Shown here: positions 44,455 through 53,685 of the stretch, piece by piece | Numbering within the stretch: the stretch's first letter is position 1 | Layout: every line of letters starts with the position of its first letter | Assembly (NCBI RefSeq): GCF_000717915.1 | Contig: NZ_JOCX01000021.1 | Coordinates: 62,001-126,000, forward strand | DNA from: Streptomyces sp. NRRL S-244 | Lineage (GTDB): Bacteria > Actinomycetota > Actinomycetes > Streptomycetales > Streptomycetaceae | Reading direction: 5' to 3' | Length of the DNA: 64,000 nucleotides | The notes under the pieces: generated by a model | What the model was told of the DNA's origin: nothing | What the model saw: only the letters and a program-made list of their open reading frames with translations | Databases searched by the model: none | Position numbers and translations under genes: made by a program

Positions 44455-47400
44455 GACCCCTCCCCGTCACGCCGGGAGTTGACGGCCTGGGTGAGTTCAC
44501 CGGCGCTGAGCATGCTGACGTGGTCTCCTGCGATCGTGGTGACGGTCACGGTGGCGCCGAGCGGACGCCAGCCCTCGGGGGCCTTCTCGTGGCCCGCCGT
44601 GACGACCTCGGGCAGGCACATCGTCAGCCGCGGCACCTGCCCGGTGGGCCGCCACGCGTTCATCGCGGCGTGGAAGCTCAGCCGCATCCGCAGCTTTCCG
44701 AGCAGCGGGTGGTCGGGTACACCCGGACCGGCGGGACCGAGCAGATCGACGAGCGCCGCGGCACGCTCCGGGATCGGCAGCTCCCGGGTCGCGGCGAGCG
44801 CCTCGGCGATCGCGGGCTTCGTCTGGTGCGGGAGCTCGACGTGCGCGTGGTCGACCAGGGCGGCGTCCGGGTTCGCCGGCGGATCGGCGGGCGTCGGGTC
44901 CATGACGATCAGGTCGTCGATGCGGTCGCCGTCGCCGTCCGCGTGCGCCTGGCGGGCGATCTCGTAGATCAGCGGCGCGCCCATGCACCAACCGGCCAGG
45001 GTGTACGTGCCGGAGGGCTTCGCCGCCCGGATCTGGTCCAGGTAACGGCGGGCGAGCGCGCTCATCGTCGTGCTCTCGCAGGTGTGGTCGTGCGGCAGGC
45101 CGTAGCAGTCCCAGCCGCGGCCGAGCACACCGGCCATCGGCGCATACCAGTCGATCCGCCCGTCGACCGGGTGGATCATGAACAGCGTGCGCGCGGGGTG
45201 GTCCACCGGCGCGGTGGTCAGCGGGACCATCCGGGCGGCGTTCTCCACCTCGGCAGCGAAGCGGTCGGCGACCTGCTCCGCCTCCTCGGCGGACAGCAGC
45301 GCCGGATCGACGGAGAGGTGGCAGACCACGGTGCCGTCCGTGGCCGGGGCGACCGTCACGTCGAGCGGTGTCGGCAGCACGTTGGCGGCGGAGATGGTCG
45401 CCGCCTCCGGAGCCGCGACCGGCCTCAGCACACGGTCACCGGCAGGCAGTTGGTGCCCGCCGAGGTAGTTGAACGTGATCTGCGGCGAGGCGACGGAGCT
45501 CAGCTGCCGGCCGAGCGGCGAGTCCGGGTGCAGGTAACGCCCCCGGCCGAAGCCGGTACCGGCGTCCGGGACCGCGGCGAGCTGCCGGTCGACGGCGGCC
45601 GCGGCGTCGACGAGGCGAGCCGGATCCGCGTCGAGGTCGGTGAGCAGCGCCGGGTAGAGCGAGGTCAGCCAGCCGACCACGTTCTCGAGGCGGCCGTCGT
45701 CGGCCTGGGTCCGGCCGTGACCTTCCAGCCACACGTACAGGTCCGAACCGTCGCCGTGCGGGGCCAGCGCGCGGTGCAGCGCTGCCAGCAGGACGGCCTG
45801 GGCGCTGATGTCGTGCAGTCGGCGGGTCTCCTGACCCAGGTACGTGGCGACCCGCTGCGACAGGCGGGAGCTCACCCGGATCCGGTCCCCGGCCGCGGAC
45901 GTCTGCGCGGCGGTTCCGGCACCGGAGAGGACCGGCTTCTGCGCCTTGGCGAGCGTCTCCCAGTGCGTGTCCGGGGCGGGTGCCTCGGCGGCCCGGTCGG
46001 GGATGCCCGGTGCCGCGCCGTCGGGCAGCTCCCGGCCGTCGAGCAGGGCCCGGTGGGCCCACGCGATGTCGTCGGTGAGGATCTGCCAGGACACCACGTC
46101 GACGATCAGGTGATGCGCGATCAGGTACACCCGGATGCGGGAGCTGCCCGGGACGCGCACCAGTGCGAAGTCGGCCAGCCTGCCGCCCTCGATGTCGATC
46201 TGACGGTGCAGACCGCGCAGCAGGGCGTCGAGCCGCTGCTCGAGCGGCTGCTCGCCGTCCGGCACCGTGTGCTCGCTCAGCAGGTCACCGGCCGGCTCCT
46301 CGTCGAGGACGGCACTCCAGGTGTCCCCGTCGCGGGTGAACCGGGTACGGAACGCGTCGTGCCGGCGGATCACCCAGTCCAGCGCCGCGCGCAGGGTCTC
46401 CGGGTCGCCGTCGTCTGCCAGCTCGAACAGGCGCGCCTGGTGGAAGTGGTCCGGGTCGGCGAACCGCTGGTCGAAGAACCAGGCCTGGATCGCCGTGAGC
46501 GGCAGCCCGGTCCCGCCCGGCCTGCGTTCGGTCACCGCGACGACGTCGCTGTCGGGGCGGTGGGTGATCAGGTGGTCCAGGGCACGGACGGTCGTTGCGG
46601 TCAACAGGTCCGCGACGCTGACGTCCACCCCGAGGGCACGTGTCCGAGCGGCGGCCCGGATGGCCTGCAGGGAGTCGCCGCCGCTGGCGAAGAAGTCGTC
46701 GTCGAGGCCGATGCGCGGCTGCTGGAGCGTGTCCCGCCACACCTGCAGCAGCAGCTGCTGGCGGGGCGTCTCGGGCTCGGCCGCCGGACCCGTACCGGTC
46801 TGCTCCGGCGGTTCCGGCAGCTGCGACGCCTGGATCTTCCCGGTGGACGTACGGGGAAGCCGGTCCATGATCACGAACCCGGTCGGGAGCATGTACGAGG
46901 GCAGCCGCTGTGCCGCCCACTCCCGCATGTGCTCCGGACGGACGGCGCTGTCGGCCGGGGCGGCGACGTACGCGACCAGTCGCGCCGTGTCACCGGATCC
47001 CCGCAGGAGCACCGCGGCGTCGGCGACGTCCGGGTGCTTCAGCAGACAGGCGGTGACCTCCCCGAGTTCCACCCGGAACCCGCGGACCTTCACCTGGTCG
47101 TCGAGACGTCCGAGGATGTCGAAGCTCCCGGCCCGGAGCCGGACCCGGTCCCCGGTCCGGTACAGGCGCTGCCCTGCGAGCGGTCCGCCCGCCTGGACCG
47201 GGAACCGCTCGGCGGTCAGCTCGGGGCGGCGGTGGTAGCCGAGAGCCACCCCGGGGCCGCCGATGTACAGCTCGCCGGCCGCGCCGGCGGGCAGCAGCCG
47301 CCCGTCCGGGTCCAGCACCACCATGCGGTAGTTGGCCAGCGGGCCACCGACGCTCACTCGCGTCCCCGCACCCGGGGGTGCCGGGTGCAGGCGCTGCGCG

Positions 47401-50400
47401 GAGCACCAGACGGTGCCCTCGGTGGGGCCGTACTCGTTGTCCAGGGCCGCGCCGGGCACGCGCACGGCGTGCTCGCGGATGTCATCCGGGCTGCACGCCT
47501 CGCCACCGATGGCCACGACCCGCAGCTTGGGGGTCCATCCGACCGGGAGCGTCCGCACCAGCTGCCGGTAGAACGACGCGGTGAAGTTGACGTGCGTGAC
47601 CTCGCACCGCTCGACAAGAGAACGGATGCGGTCGGGGTCCCGGGCGTCGTCGGCGGTGTCCGGGACCACGATGGTGCCGCCCGACCACAGCGTCCACAGC
47701 ATCATGTGCGGTGCGACGTCGAAGATCACCGGCAGCGTGACCAGGGTCTTGACCGGCAGGCCGGACTCCCGGCCCGCCGCCTCCAGGTACCTGGTGCGGC
47801 CGTGCACCGCGGCGCATGCGTTGGCGTGGCTGGTCAGCACCGCCTTCGGGGTTCCGGTGGAGCCCGAGGTGTAGACGAGGTACGCGCCGTCGGCCGGACC
47901 GATGTCCGCGTCGGCCGGGGCGCCGGTGTCCGGTGCCGTGCCGACGGGCAGGTCGTCGGCGTACACCACGGGCACGCCCACGGGTGCCCCGGACGGCGCC
48001 GCACCGGCCAGGGAGGCGCGGTCGGCGACGATGACGCCCGGGGCGGCGTCCTCGTACATCGCGGCGGTGCGGGCCGAGGGCTGCGCCGGGTCGATGCACA
48101 CGTAGAGCGCGCCGGACCGCAACACGGCCAGGATCGCCGCGACCAGGCCGATGCCGGCGGGGCAGGTGATCGCGACGACGGCGCCGGCCCGCAGGCCCGC
48201 GTCGGCAAGCCGCCGCTGGAGGTCCCGGGCGTGCAGATCGAGTTGACGGTACGTCCACGAGGACCCGGCCTGCTCGACCGCGACCGCGTCCGGGTGCGCG
48301 GCCACCGCGGCCGCGAAGCCGGCGTGCAGTGTGCCGTGCGGAACCTGGTCGGCCGATCCGGTGCTCATGGCCAGGACCCGTGCCGTCTCGTCGGCACCCA
48401 GCAGGTCCAGTTCGCGGACCGGCTCGTCGGCCGCGCGCGACAGCAGGCTCAGGACCGTTTCGAAGCCGCCGAGGAGTTCTTCGGCGGAGTCCGCGTCGAA
48501 CAGGTCGGTGTCGTACTCCCACAGGATGGTCATCCCACCCTGTCCGCTCCCGTCCGGGTGGCGGGGGTCGGGGACGCACACCACGTTGATGTCGCCCTTG
48601 GCGGACGCGTTGTGCTCGATGACCAGGCTCGCCTGCACCGACCCCATCCGCAGATACGGCCGCGGCGTGTCGTGGAACGCGAACATGAGGTTGAACAGCG
48701 GGTTCCGGCCCGGGTCGCGCGGCAGGTCCAGGCGCGCCAGCAGGTCGAGCAACGGCAGTTCCTGATGGTCCTGCGCGCCGAGCACGACGTCCATCGTCGC
48801 GCGCAGCAGCTCGCTCAGCGCGCCGGCCGGGTTGATGCGCACCCGCAGCGGAAGTGCGTTGACGAACATCCCGAGCAGCAGGTCGGTGCCGGGCTGGCGG
48901 CGGTTGACCAGCGCCGACCCGAGAACGATGTCCTCCTCGCCGGTGTGCTGCCACACCTGCAGCGCGAACGCCGACAGGAACACCGCGAAACGGCTCACCC
49001 CGTGCCGGGTGGCCAGGTCGTCGAGGCCGTGCATGACCTCGGCCGGGATGTGGGCACTGAGCCGGCCGCCGCGGTACGACCGGGCCACCGGCCGGGGCCG
49101 GTCCGCCGCGAACGTCGCGCCGTCGCGGGGGCAGTCGGACAGTTCGTCACACCAGTACGCGACCTGACCGGCGTAGTCGCCGCTCTCCCGCCAGGCGTGA
49201 TGCCAGGCCGCGAAGTCGCGGTACTGCACCGGCAGCGCCGGAAGGTCCGGCAGGCGGCCGTCGGCGATCGCGTCGTACGCGTCGCGGAGTTCGGCCAGGA
49301 ACAGCTGGGCGGACCAGCCGTCGTGCGCGAAGTGGTGTTCGACCTGTAGCAGCCGCCACTCGTCGGGGGCGAGGCGGAACAGGTGCCAGCGGACCAGCGG
49401 CAGGGTGGCCACGTCGAAGCCGACGGCGACCTCGGCACCTATCCGGGCGTCGAGTTCCGCGGCGCGGTCCTGCTCGGGCAGGCCGGTGAGATCGACGACC
49501 TCGACCTTCGCCTGCCAGGGTTCGTGGACGACCTGGACCGGCCCGTTGGTGCCGTCGTGGAAGGTGGAGCGCAGGATCTCGTGCCGGGTCACGATGTGCG
49601 ACAGCGCCCGCTGCAGCGCGGTGATGTCCACCGGGCCGTGCATCCGCAGGGAGAACTGGGTGTTGTACGCGAGCGCGTCGGGGGTCAGCTGGGTCAGGAC
49701 CCAGATCTGCTCCTGCTGACCGCTGAGCGGGAACCCCGCCGCACCGTCCGGCCCGGTCTCCGTGGGGGCCGTGCCGGACTGGATCCGCGGACGGTCGGAC
49801 GGGGCGCCGGCCCGGACGAGGGCGGCGATGTCCGTGATGGTCGGGGTCGCGAACAGGGCGCTGACCGGAAGGTCGACGGCGTGGTCGGCGGCGACGACGG
49901 CGGCGAGCCGGATCAGCGCCAGGGAGTTGGCGCCCAGCATCAGCAGCGACCGGTCCACCGGTACGTCCGTCAGGCCGAGGATGGTGGCGGCCGCGTTCGC
50001 CAGGCTCTCTTCGAGGGCGTCCGCGGGCTGGGCGCCGGCCGCGGACGGCTCGGGCAGCCGTGCCTGGTCGATCTTCCCGGCCGCGGTCCGGGGCAGTTCG
50101 TGGATCACGACGTACGCGGAGGGGACGAGGTACGCCGGAACCCGGGCGCGCAGATGGCGGTCGCAGTCGGCGATGAACGACGCCTCGCCCGTGCGGTCTG
50201 CGTCGGGCCCGGCAGCCGACGGCTCACGGTCCGCGTCCGGGACCGGAACCAGGTAGGCGACGAGAGAGGTCGACCCGGATTCCGAGGCGACGGCACGTCC
50301 GGTGACGTGCGTCGTGAGGATGCGGGGGTGCTCCATCAGGACGGACTCGACGTGGCCCGGTTCCACGCGGTGCCCGCCGACCTGCACCTGACGGTCGGCG

Positions 50401-51626
50401 CGCTCCAGGAACACGAAGTCGCCCGAGGCGTCCTGCTGGACGAGGTCACCGGTCCGGTACGCCCGCTCGCCGTCGACGGTCACGAACCGCTCGGCGGTCA
50501 GTTCCGGACGGTTGAGGTAGCCGAGCGCGAGGTTGGCGCCGGTGATGACCAGTTCGCCGGTTCCGGTGGTGGGCCGGCCGTCGGCGTCGAGGAGGAGGTA
50601 GCCGGTGTTGCGCACCGGCCGACCGATGGCCATCGGCGTCCGCTGTCCGGTCTCGGCGTCGTAGACCCGGCCGTAGCTGGAGACGACGCATGCTTCCGTC
50701 GGACCGAACTCGTTGAACAGGCTGGTGTCCGGCAGCAGGCGGGCGTGCCGCTCGATCACGGCGGGGCTCCACCGCTCGCTGCCGATTCCGACGGCCTTGA
50801 GGCTGGTGGGGGGCCGGCTCGCGGCACGGTCCAGGAAGACGCTGTACAGCGACGCCGGGTAGATCAGCTGCGTGACGCCGTGCTCGTGCACCAGGTCGAC
50901 GGTGCGGGCGACGTCGGTGAGCCCGGCCGGGTCGATGATCAGGGTGCCGCCGGTCAGCAGCGTCCAGAACAGGACACCGGTGGTGAGGTCGAACGCCGGC
51001 GAGTGCAGCAGCAGTACCCGGCCCGCCTCGCCGAACCGGTCGGCGCGCGCTGCCGTGGAGTTCAGCAGCGCGGAGTGGGGGACCAGCACGCCCTTCGGCG
51101 CGCCGGTCGACCCCGACGTGTAGATGACGTACGCAGGCTGAGAGGGGTCCACCGCCCCGTCCGCGACCGGAGCCGTCGGCTCGTGCGCGGCCAGGTCCTG
51201 GTACGGCCGCACCGGCGCGGTCGTGTGTTCCCGCAGCCGGGCGGCCCGGTCGGCGGTGGTGATGACCAGCGCCGGCCGGGCCTCGGTGAACACGTCGCGC
51301 AGGAAGGCGTCCGGCGCGTCCGGGTCGAGCGGCAGGTACACAGCCCCGGCGGCGAGCACGCCCAGCACGGTGGCGACGAACTCGGGCGAGCGCTCGATGA
51401 CCACGGCCACGACCGGGGCGGGGCCCGATGAGGCAACACCCGGCTGGGCAGGACACGCGGCACGCACGCCGGCGGCGACGGCGTGTGCCTGCTCGGCCAG
51501 GTCCTGGTAGGTCAGCGCCCCGGACGCGGTGACGACCGCGTCCGAGGTCCGGTGTTCCCGGTAGGCAGTCTCCAGCGCCGCGGCGAGGGTCGGCCCGGCG
51601 AGAGCGGCCGGGGGATGCAGGGTCAC
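44451..51626 (-). CDS. Dimodular non-ribosomal peptide synthetase, A-PCP-C-A-PCP-E-TE
   Basis: 2391 residues. A1 (about 25-525) has YTSGSTGAPKG, NEFGPTE and TGDL motifs. PCP1 attaches its arm at Ser568 (LGANSL). C (about 632-1070) has HHFAHDG at 764-770. A2 (about 1095-1605) has YTSGSTGTPKA and NEYGPTE. PCP2 Ser1652 (GGDSL) is of the epimerase-type. E (about 1708-2130) has HHLIVDVVSW at 1838-1847 and FNYLGG. The TE (about 2145-2391) has AGWCMGA with Cys2214 at the nucleophile position, Asp2243 and His2369. By eye the A pockets read roughly DLGSVIEVVK and DVHSVIEVWK, which match no code I know. The predicted product core is a dipeptide with a D-residue in second place. The GTG at 51626 overlaps the upstream gene's stop (GTGA). 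Confidence 0.93.
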   Translation of the reverse strand: MTLHPPAALAGPTLAAALETAYREHRTSDAVVTASGALTYQDLAEQAHAVAAGVRAACPAQPGVASSGPAPVVAVVIERSPEFVATVLGVLAAGAVYLPLDPDAPDAFLRDVFTEARPALVITTADRAARLREHTTAPVRPYQDLAAHEPTAPVADGAVDPSQPAYVIYTSGSTGAPKGVLVPHSALLNSTAARADRFGEAGRVLLLHSPAFDLTTGVLFWTLLTGGTLIIDPAGLTDVARTVDLVHEHGVTQLIYPASLYSVFLDRAASRPPTSLKAVGIGSERWSPAVIERHARLLPDTSLFNEFGPTEACVVSSYGRVYDAETGQRTPMAIGRPVRNTGYLLLDADGRPTTGTGELVITGANLALGYLNRPELTAERFVTVDGERAYRTGDLVQQDASGDFVFLERADRQVQVGGHRVEPGHVESVLMEHPRILTTHVTGRAVASESGSTSLVAYLVPVPDADREPSAAGPDADRTGEASFIADCDRHLRARVPAYLVPSAYVVIHELPRTAAGKIDQARLPEPSAAGAQPADALEESLANAAATILGLTDVPVDRSLLMLGANSLALIRLAAVVAADHAVDLPVSALFATPTITDIAALVRAGAPSDRPRIQSGTAPTETGPDGAAGFPLSGQQEQIWVLTQLTPDALAYNTQFSLRMHGPVDITALQRALSHIVTRHEILRSTFHDGTNGPVQVVHEPWQAKVEVVDLTGLPEQDRAAELDARIGAEVAVGFDVATLPLVRWHLFRLAPDEWRLLQVEHHFAHDGWSAQLFLAELRDAYDAIADGRLPDLPALPVQYRDFAAWHHAWRESGDYAGQVAYWCDELSDCPRDGATFAADRPRPVARSYRGGRLSAHIPAEVMHGLDDLATRHGVSRFAVFLSAFALQVWQHTGEEDIVLGSALVNRRQPGTDLLLGMFVNALPLRVRINPAGALSELLRATMDVVLGAQDHQELPLLDLLARLDLPRDPGRNPLFNLMFAFHDTPRPYLRMGSVQASLVIEHNASAKGDINVVCVPDPRHPDGSGQGGMTILWEYDTDLFDADSAEELLGGFETVLSLLSRAADEPVRELDLLGADETARVLAMSTGSADQVPHGTLHAGFAAAVAAHPDAVAVEQAGSSWTYRQLDLHARDLQRRLADAGLRAGAVVAITCPAGIGLVAAILAVLRSGALYVCIDPAQPSARTAAMYEDAAPGVIVADRASLAGAAPSGAPVGVPVVYADDLPVGTAPDTGAPADADIGPADGAYLVYTSGSTGTPKAVLTSHANACAAVHGRTRYLEAAGRESGLPVKTLVTLPVIFDVAPHMMLWTLWSGGTIVVPDTADDARDPDRIRSLVERCEVTHVNFTASFYRQLVRTLPVGWTPKLRVVAIGGEACSPDDIREHAVRVPGAALDNEYGPTEGTVWCSAQRLHPAPPGAGTRVSVGGPLANYRMVVLDPDGRLLPAGAAGELYIGGPGVALGYHRRPELTAERFPVQAGGPLAGQRLYRTGDRVRLRAGSFDILGRLDDQVKVRGFRVELGEVTACLLKHPDVADAAVLLRGSGDTARLVAYVAAPADSAVRPEHMREWAAQRLPSYMLPTGFVIMDRLPRTSTGKIQASQLPEPPEQTGTGPAAEPETPRQQLLLQVWRDTLQQPRIGLDDDFFASGGDSLQAIRAAARTRALGVDVSVADLLTATTVRALDHLITHRPDSDVVAVTERRPGGTGLPLTAIQAWFFDQRFADPDHFHQARLFELADDGDPETLRAALDWVIRRHDAFRTRFTRDGDTWSAVLDEEPAGDLLSEHTVPDGEQPLEQRLDALLRGLHRQIDIEGGRLADFALVRVPGSSRIRVYLIAHHLIVDVVSWQILTDDIAWAHRALLDGRELPDGAAPGIPDRAAEAPAPDTHWETLAKAQKPVLSGAGTAAQTSAAGDRIRVSSRLSQRVATYLGQETRRLHDISAQAVLLAALHRALAPHGDGSDLYVWLEGHGRTQADDGRLENVVGWLTSLYPALLTDLDADPARLVDAAAAVDRQLAAVPDAGTGFGRGRYLHPDSPLGRQLSSVASPQITFNYLGGHQLPAGDRVLRPVAAPEAATISAANVLPTPLDVTVAPATDGTVVCHLSVDPALLSAEEAEQVADRFAAEVENAARMVPLTTAPVDHPARTLFMIHPVDGRIDWYAPMAGVLGRGWDCYGLPHDHTCESTTMSALARRYLDQIRAAKPSGTYTLAGWCMGAPLIYEIARQAHADGDGDRIDDLIVMDPTPADPPANPDAALVDHAHVELPHQTKPAIAEALAATRELPIPERAAALVDLLGPAGPGVPDHPLLGKLRMRLSFHAAMNAWRPTGQVPRLTMCLPEVVTAGHEKAPEGWRPLGATVTVTTIAGDHVSMLSAGELTQAVNSRRDGEGS

Positions 51627-52336
51627 GATGAGTCTCCCGATGAAAGAGCTTGACGGGCGGCACTCACCTTGGCCTCGAGGCCTTCCCGCACCGCCGGGCT
51701 GAGCCGGGGGCCGATGTGCCGCTGGTACGCCAGGAGGTAGCTGAGCCGGTCGGCCGGCGGGGTGCCGGGCTGATCGGCGAACAGCAGGTCGTGGGGGGTC
51801 ATGGCGCGGACGGCGTACATCGGCTCCGGGCACTGCATCACCGGGAACGCCCGGTTGTGCACACCGCCGACGGTGCTGTCCGCGTGGAACTCCCCCAGCA
51901 TCAGGCCGCGTTCGACCGCCTCGGGCCGCAGGAGGCCGTGGCCGCCGTCGATGAAGCCGGCCGCCCGCTCGCTCGGCAGGCCGGGAAAGAACCCGAGCAG
52001 CGCGGTGGTCGACCGGTGCGGCCCGGCGGCAACCTCCTCGAACAGGTCGAGCAGCAGCCGCCCGGCATCGGCGGCATCAGCGGGTGTCGTCCCGTGCACC
52101 GTCAGCGCGACCAGCCACACCGTGTTGGCGCGGATGGCGGGCTCGAGCCGCGGACAGACCGCCCCGGGCCGGCCCAGGTCGGGGTCCGGCTGGGTGACGA
52201 AGTCCGCCATCCAGCGCATTCCGGCCTGGTACTGCGGGTAGCGGTCGAAGGCCGCGGCGGCGTCGGCCGCCCGGGTCAGCGACCCGGGCACGACCGACGG
52301 AGCCGCGACCGCGACCATGGGCTGGGCCGTGTTCAC
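51623..52336 (-). CDS. Cluster-associated protein of unknown function (DUF6875-like)
   Basis: 237 residues, no signal peptide or membrane segment. Central segments such as NTVWLVALTVHGTTPADAADAGRLLLD, TTALLGFFPGLP and LMLGEFHADSTVGGVHN, with FPVMQCPEPMYAVRAMTPHDLLF, resemble a family of secondary-metabolism-associated proteins that I would place near DUF6875, though I am not certain. Conserved His/Asp in EFHADS could be functional. Start GTG at 52336 overlaps the TauD-type gene stop; its own stop overlaps the NRPS start. Such coupling suggests a role tied to the NRPS, perhaps as accessory or tailoring protein. Function unknown. Confidence 0.65.
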   Translation of the reverse strand: MNTAQPMVAVAAPSVVPGSLTRAADAAAAFDRYPQYQAGMRWMADFVTQPDPDLGRPGAVCPRLEPAIRANTVWLVALTVHGTTPADAADAGRLLLDLFEEVAAGPHRSTTALLGFFPGLPSERAAGFIDGGHGLLRPEAVERGLMLGEFHADSTVGGVHNRAFPVMQCPEPMYAVRAMTPHDLLFADQPGTPPADRLSYLLAYQRHIGPRLSPAVREGLEAKVSAARQALSSGDSS

Positions 52337-53337
52337 CGGGCTTCGTGCGGGGGCACGTCGTTGTCGGCCTTCGGCTCGACCAGCGGCACGCCCGCCAGTG
52401 CGTACGAGGTGAAGCCGTCCGGGCCGACAGGGACGTCACCGACGGTCGACGTCCGGTGCATGATGCGGACGTGGCCCTCCTCGGTGAGGTGGTCGATGTC
52501 GGCGGCGGCCAGGTGCGCGGTGGTCCGGTTGTCCCACACCGCGAACGAACCCGGCTCCCAGGCGAACCGGCAGGTGTATTGCGGCCGGGTCAGCTCCTCG
52601 AACAGCAGCTCCAGGAGCTTGCGGCTCTCGACCGGGTTCATCCCCAGGATGCGAGCGGTACGCGACGGGTTGACGAACAGGGCCTTCTCGCCGGTCTCGG
52701 GGTGCACGCGCACGACCGGGTGCACTGCTTCCCGCTCGTTCCCGATCATGTCGAGGGCCTTCTTCTCGACCGGGTTGCGCGGGTCCAGCTGCTGGGCGGG
52801 CCAGAAGGTGTGCAGTGCCTGGAGCCCGTCGATCATCTTCCGGATCGGCTCCGACAGGCCCTCGTAGGCGGCCACCAGGTTCGTCCAGTGCGTGTCGCCG
52901 CCGAACGGCGGGACCTCGTCGGCGCGCAGGAACGCGATCGCCGGCGGGTTCACCACCTGCGAGGCGTCGACGTGCCAGCCGCTGATGCTGGTCACCCACT
53001 TGCTGCGGAACACCGCCTCGTAGTCGGCGCCCACCAGCTTCTTGTCGAGCTGCGGAGAGATCGTCAGGATCTGCGGGAACGGGTTGAGTTCCTCGGTGTC
53101 CTGGATCCGGGCGCGTACGGCGAGCGGGCCGAACCGCCCCGCGAACGCGACGTGCGAGGCGTGGTCCAGGTGCTGGCCGCGGAAGAACAGGGCCTTGTGC
53201 TTGTGGAGGGCCTGGCGCAGCTCCTCGACGGTGGTCTCGTCGAGGTCGGCCTTCAGGTCGATGCCGTCGACGTACGCGCCGATGTAGCCCGCGGCCGGGC
53301 GCACGTTCAGCTTGGTTGCGGTTGGCGTTTGCGACAT
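52333..53337 (-). CDS. TauD/TfdA-type Fe(II)/2-oxoglutarate oxygenase
   Basis: 334 residues, the usual size. The iron triad is visible: His122 and Asp124 in SGWHVDAS and His275 in NRTTAHLAA; Arg291/Arg295 in VRIMHR would bind 2-oxoglutarate. The opening YIGAYVDGIDL and FFRGQHLDHASHVAFAGRFG are typical of TauD. It probably hydroxylates or desaturates an amino acid, free or tethered to the NRPS; the substrate is unknown. ATG at 53337 with AAGGG upstream. It leads the coupled unit TauD-DUF-NRPS-LysA-like. Confidence 0.92.
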   Translation of the reverse strand: MSQTPTATKLNVRPAAGYIGAYVDGIDLKADLDETTVEELRQALHKHKALFFRGQHLDHASHVAFAGRFGPLAVRARIQDTEELNPFPQILTISPQLDKKLVGADYEAVFRSKWVTSISGWHVDASQVVNPPAIAFLRADEVPPFGGDTHWTNLVAAYEGLSEPIRKMIDGLQALHTFWPAQQLDPRNPVEKKALDMIGNEREAVHPVVRVHPETGEKALFVNPSRTARILGMNPVESRKLLELLFEELTRPQYTCRFAWEPGSFAVWDNRTTAHLAAADIDHLTEEGHVRIMHRTSTVGDVPVGPDGFTSYALAGVPLVEPKADNDVPPHEAR

Positions 53338-53685
53338 GGTTCACCCTTGTCGTTCGTGTCGCGCTCGGTGGTGCGACGGATCACAATTCGTGGTGGTGCA
53401 GGCGTGGTTGAACGGCCGGCGGTGAGTACGGGTGGCTCGCGGCTCCGGACACGGCGAGGCCTGCGTGCTCGACGGCCGTGACGCTCGGCGGCAGGGCCGC
53501 CCGGTCACGATGCGCCGCGTGCCTGGGGAGCCGGTCTCCGTCCGTACCGGTGCGCCCGGTCGTCCGGCTTCCGCACAGCGGCCGGGGATCTCCCGGGGCG
53601 GGCACCCGACCGGGCCGGGTGCCTCAGGGCCGGTGTCAGCCGGCTCTTCGTGGGCTGGGCGGCAGGTGAGCGCCACCTGCCGTCA
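53338..53685. other. 348-bp spacer between second ATP-grasp gene and TauD-type gene
   Basis: Both flanking genes run leftward. No gene with a recognisable product. The segment near the TauD start (TCGGTGGTGCGACGGATCACAATTCGTGG) is the AT-richer end and may hold a promoter for the NRPS operon. Confidence 0.5.

Noticed and set aside
49383..51431. Long rightward frames opposite the NRPS
   Set aside because: Antisense of conserved NRPS domains, composition typical of shadows.
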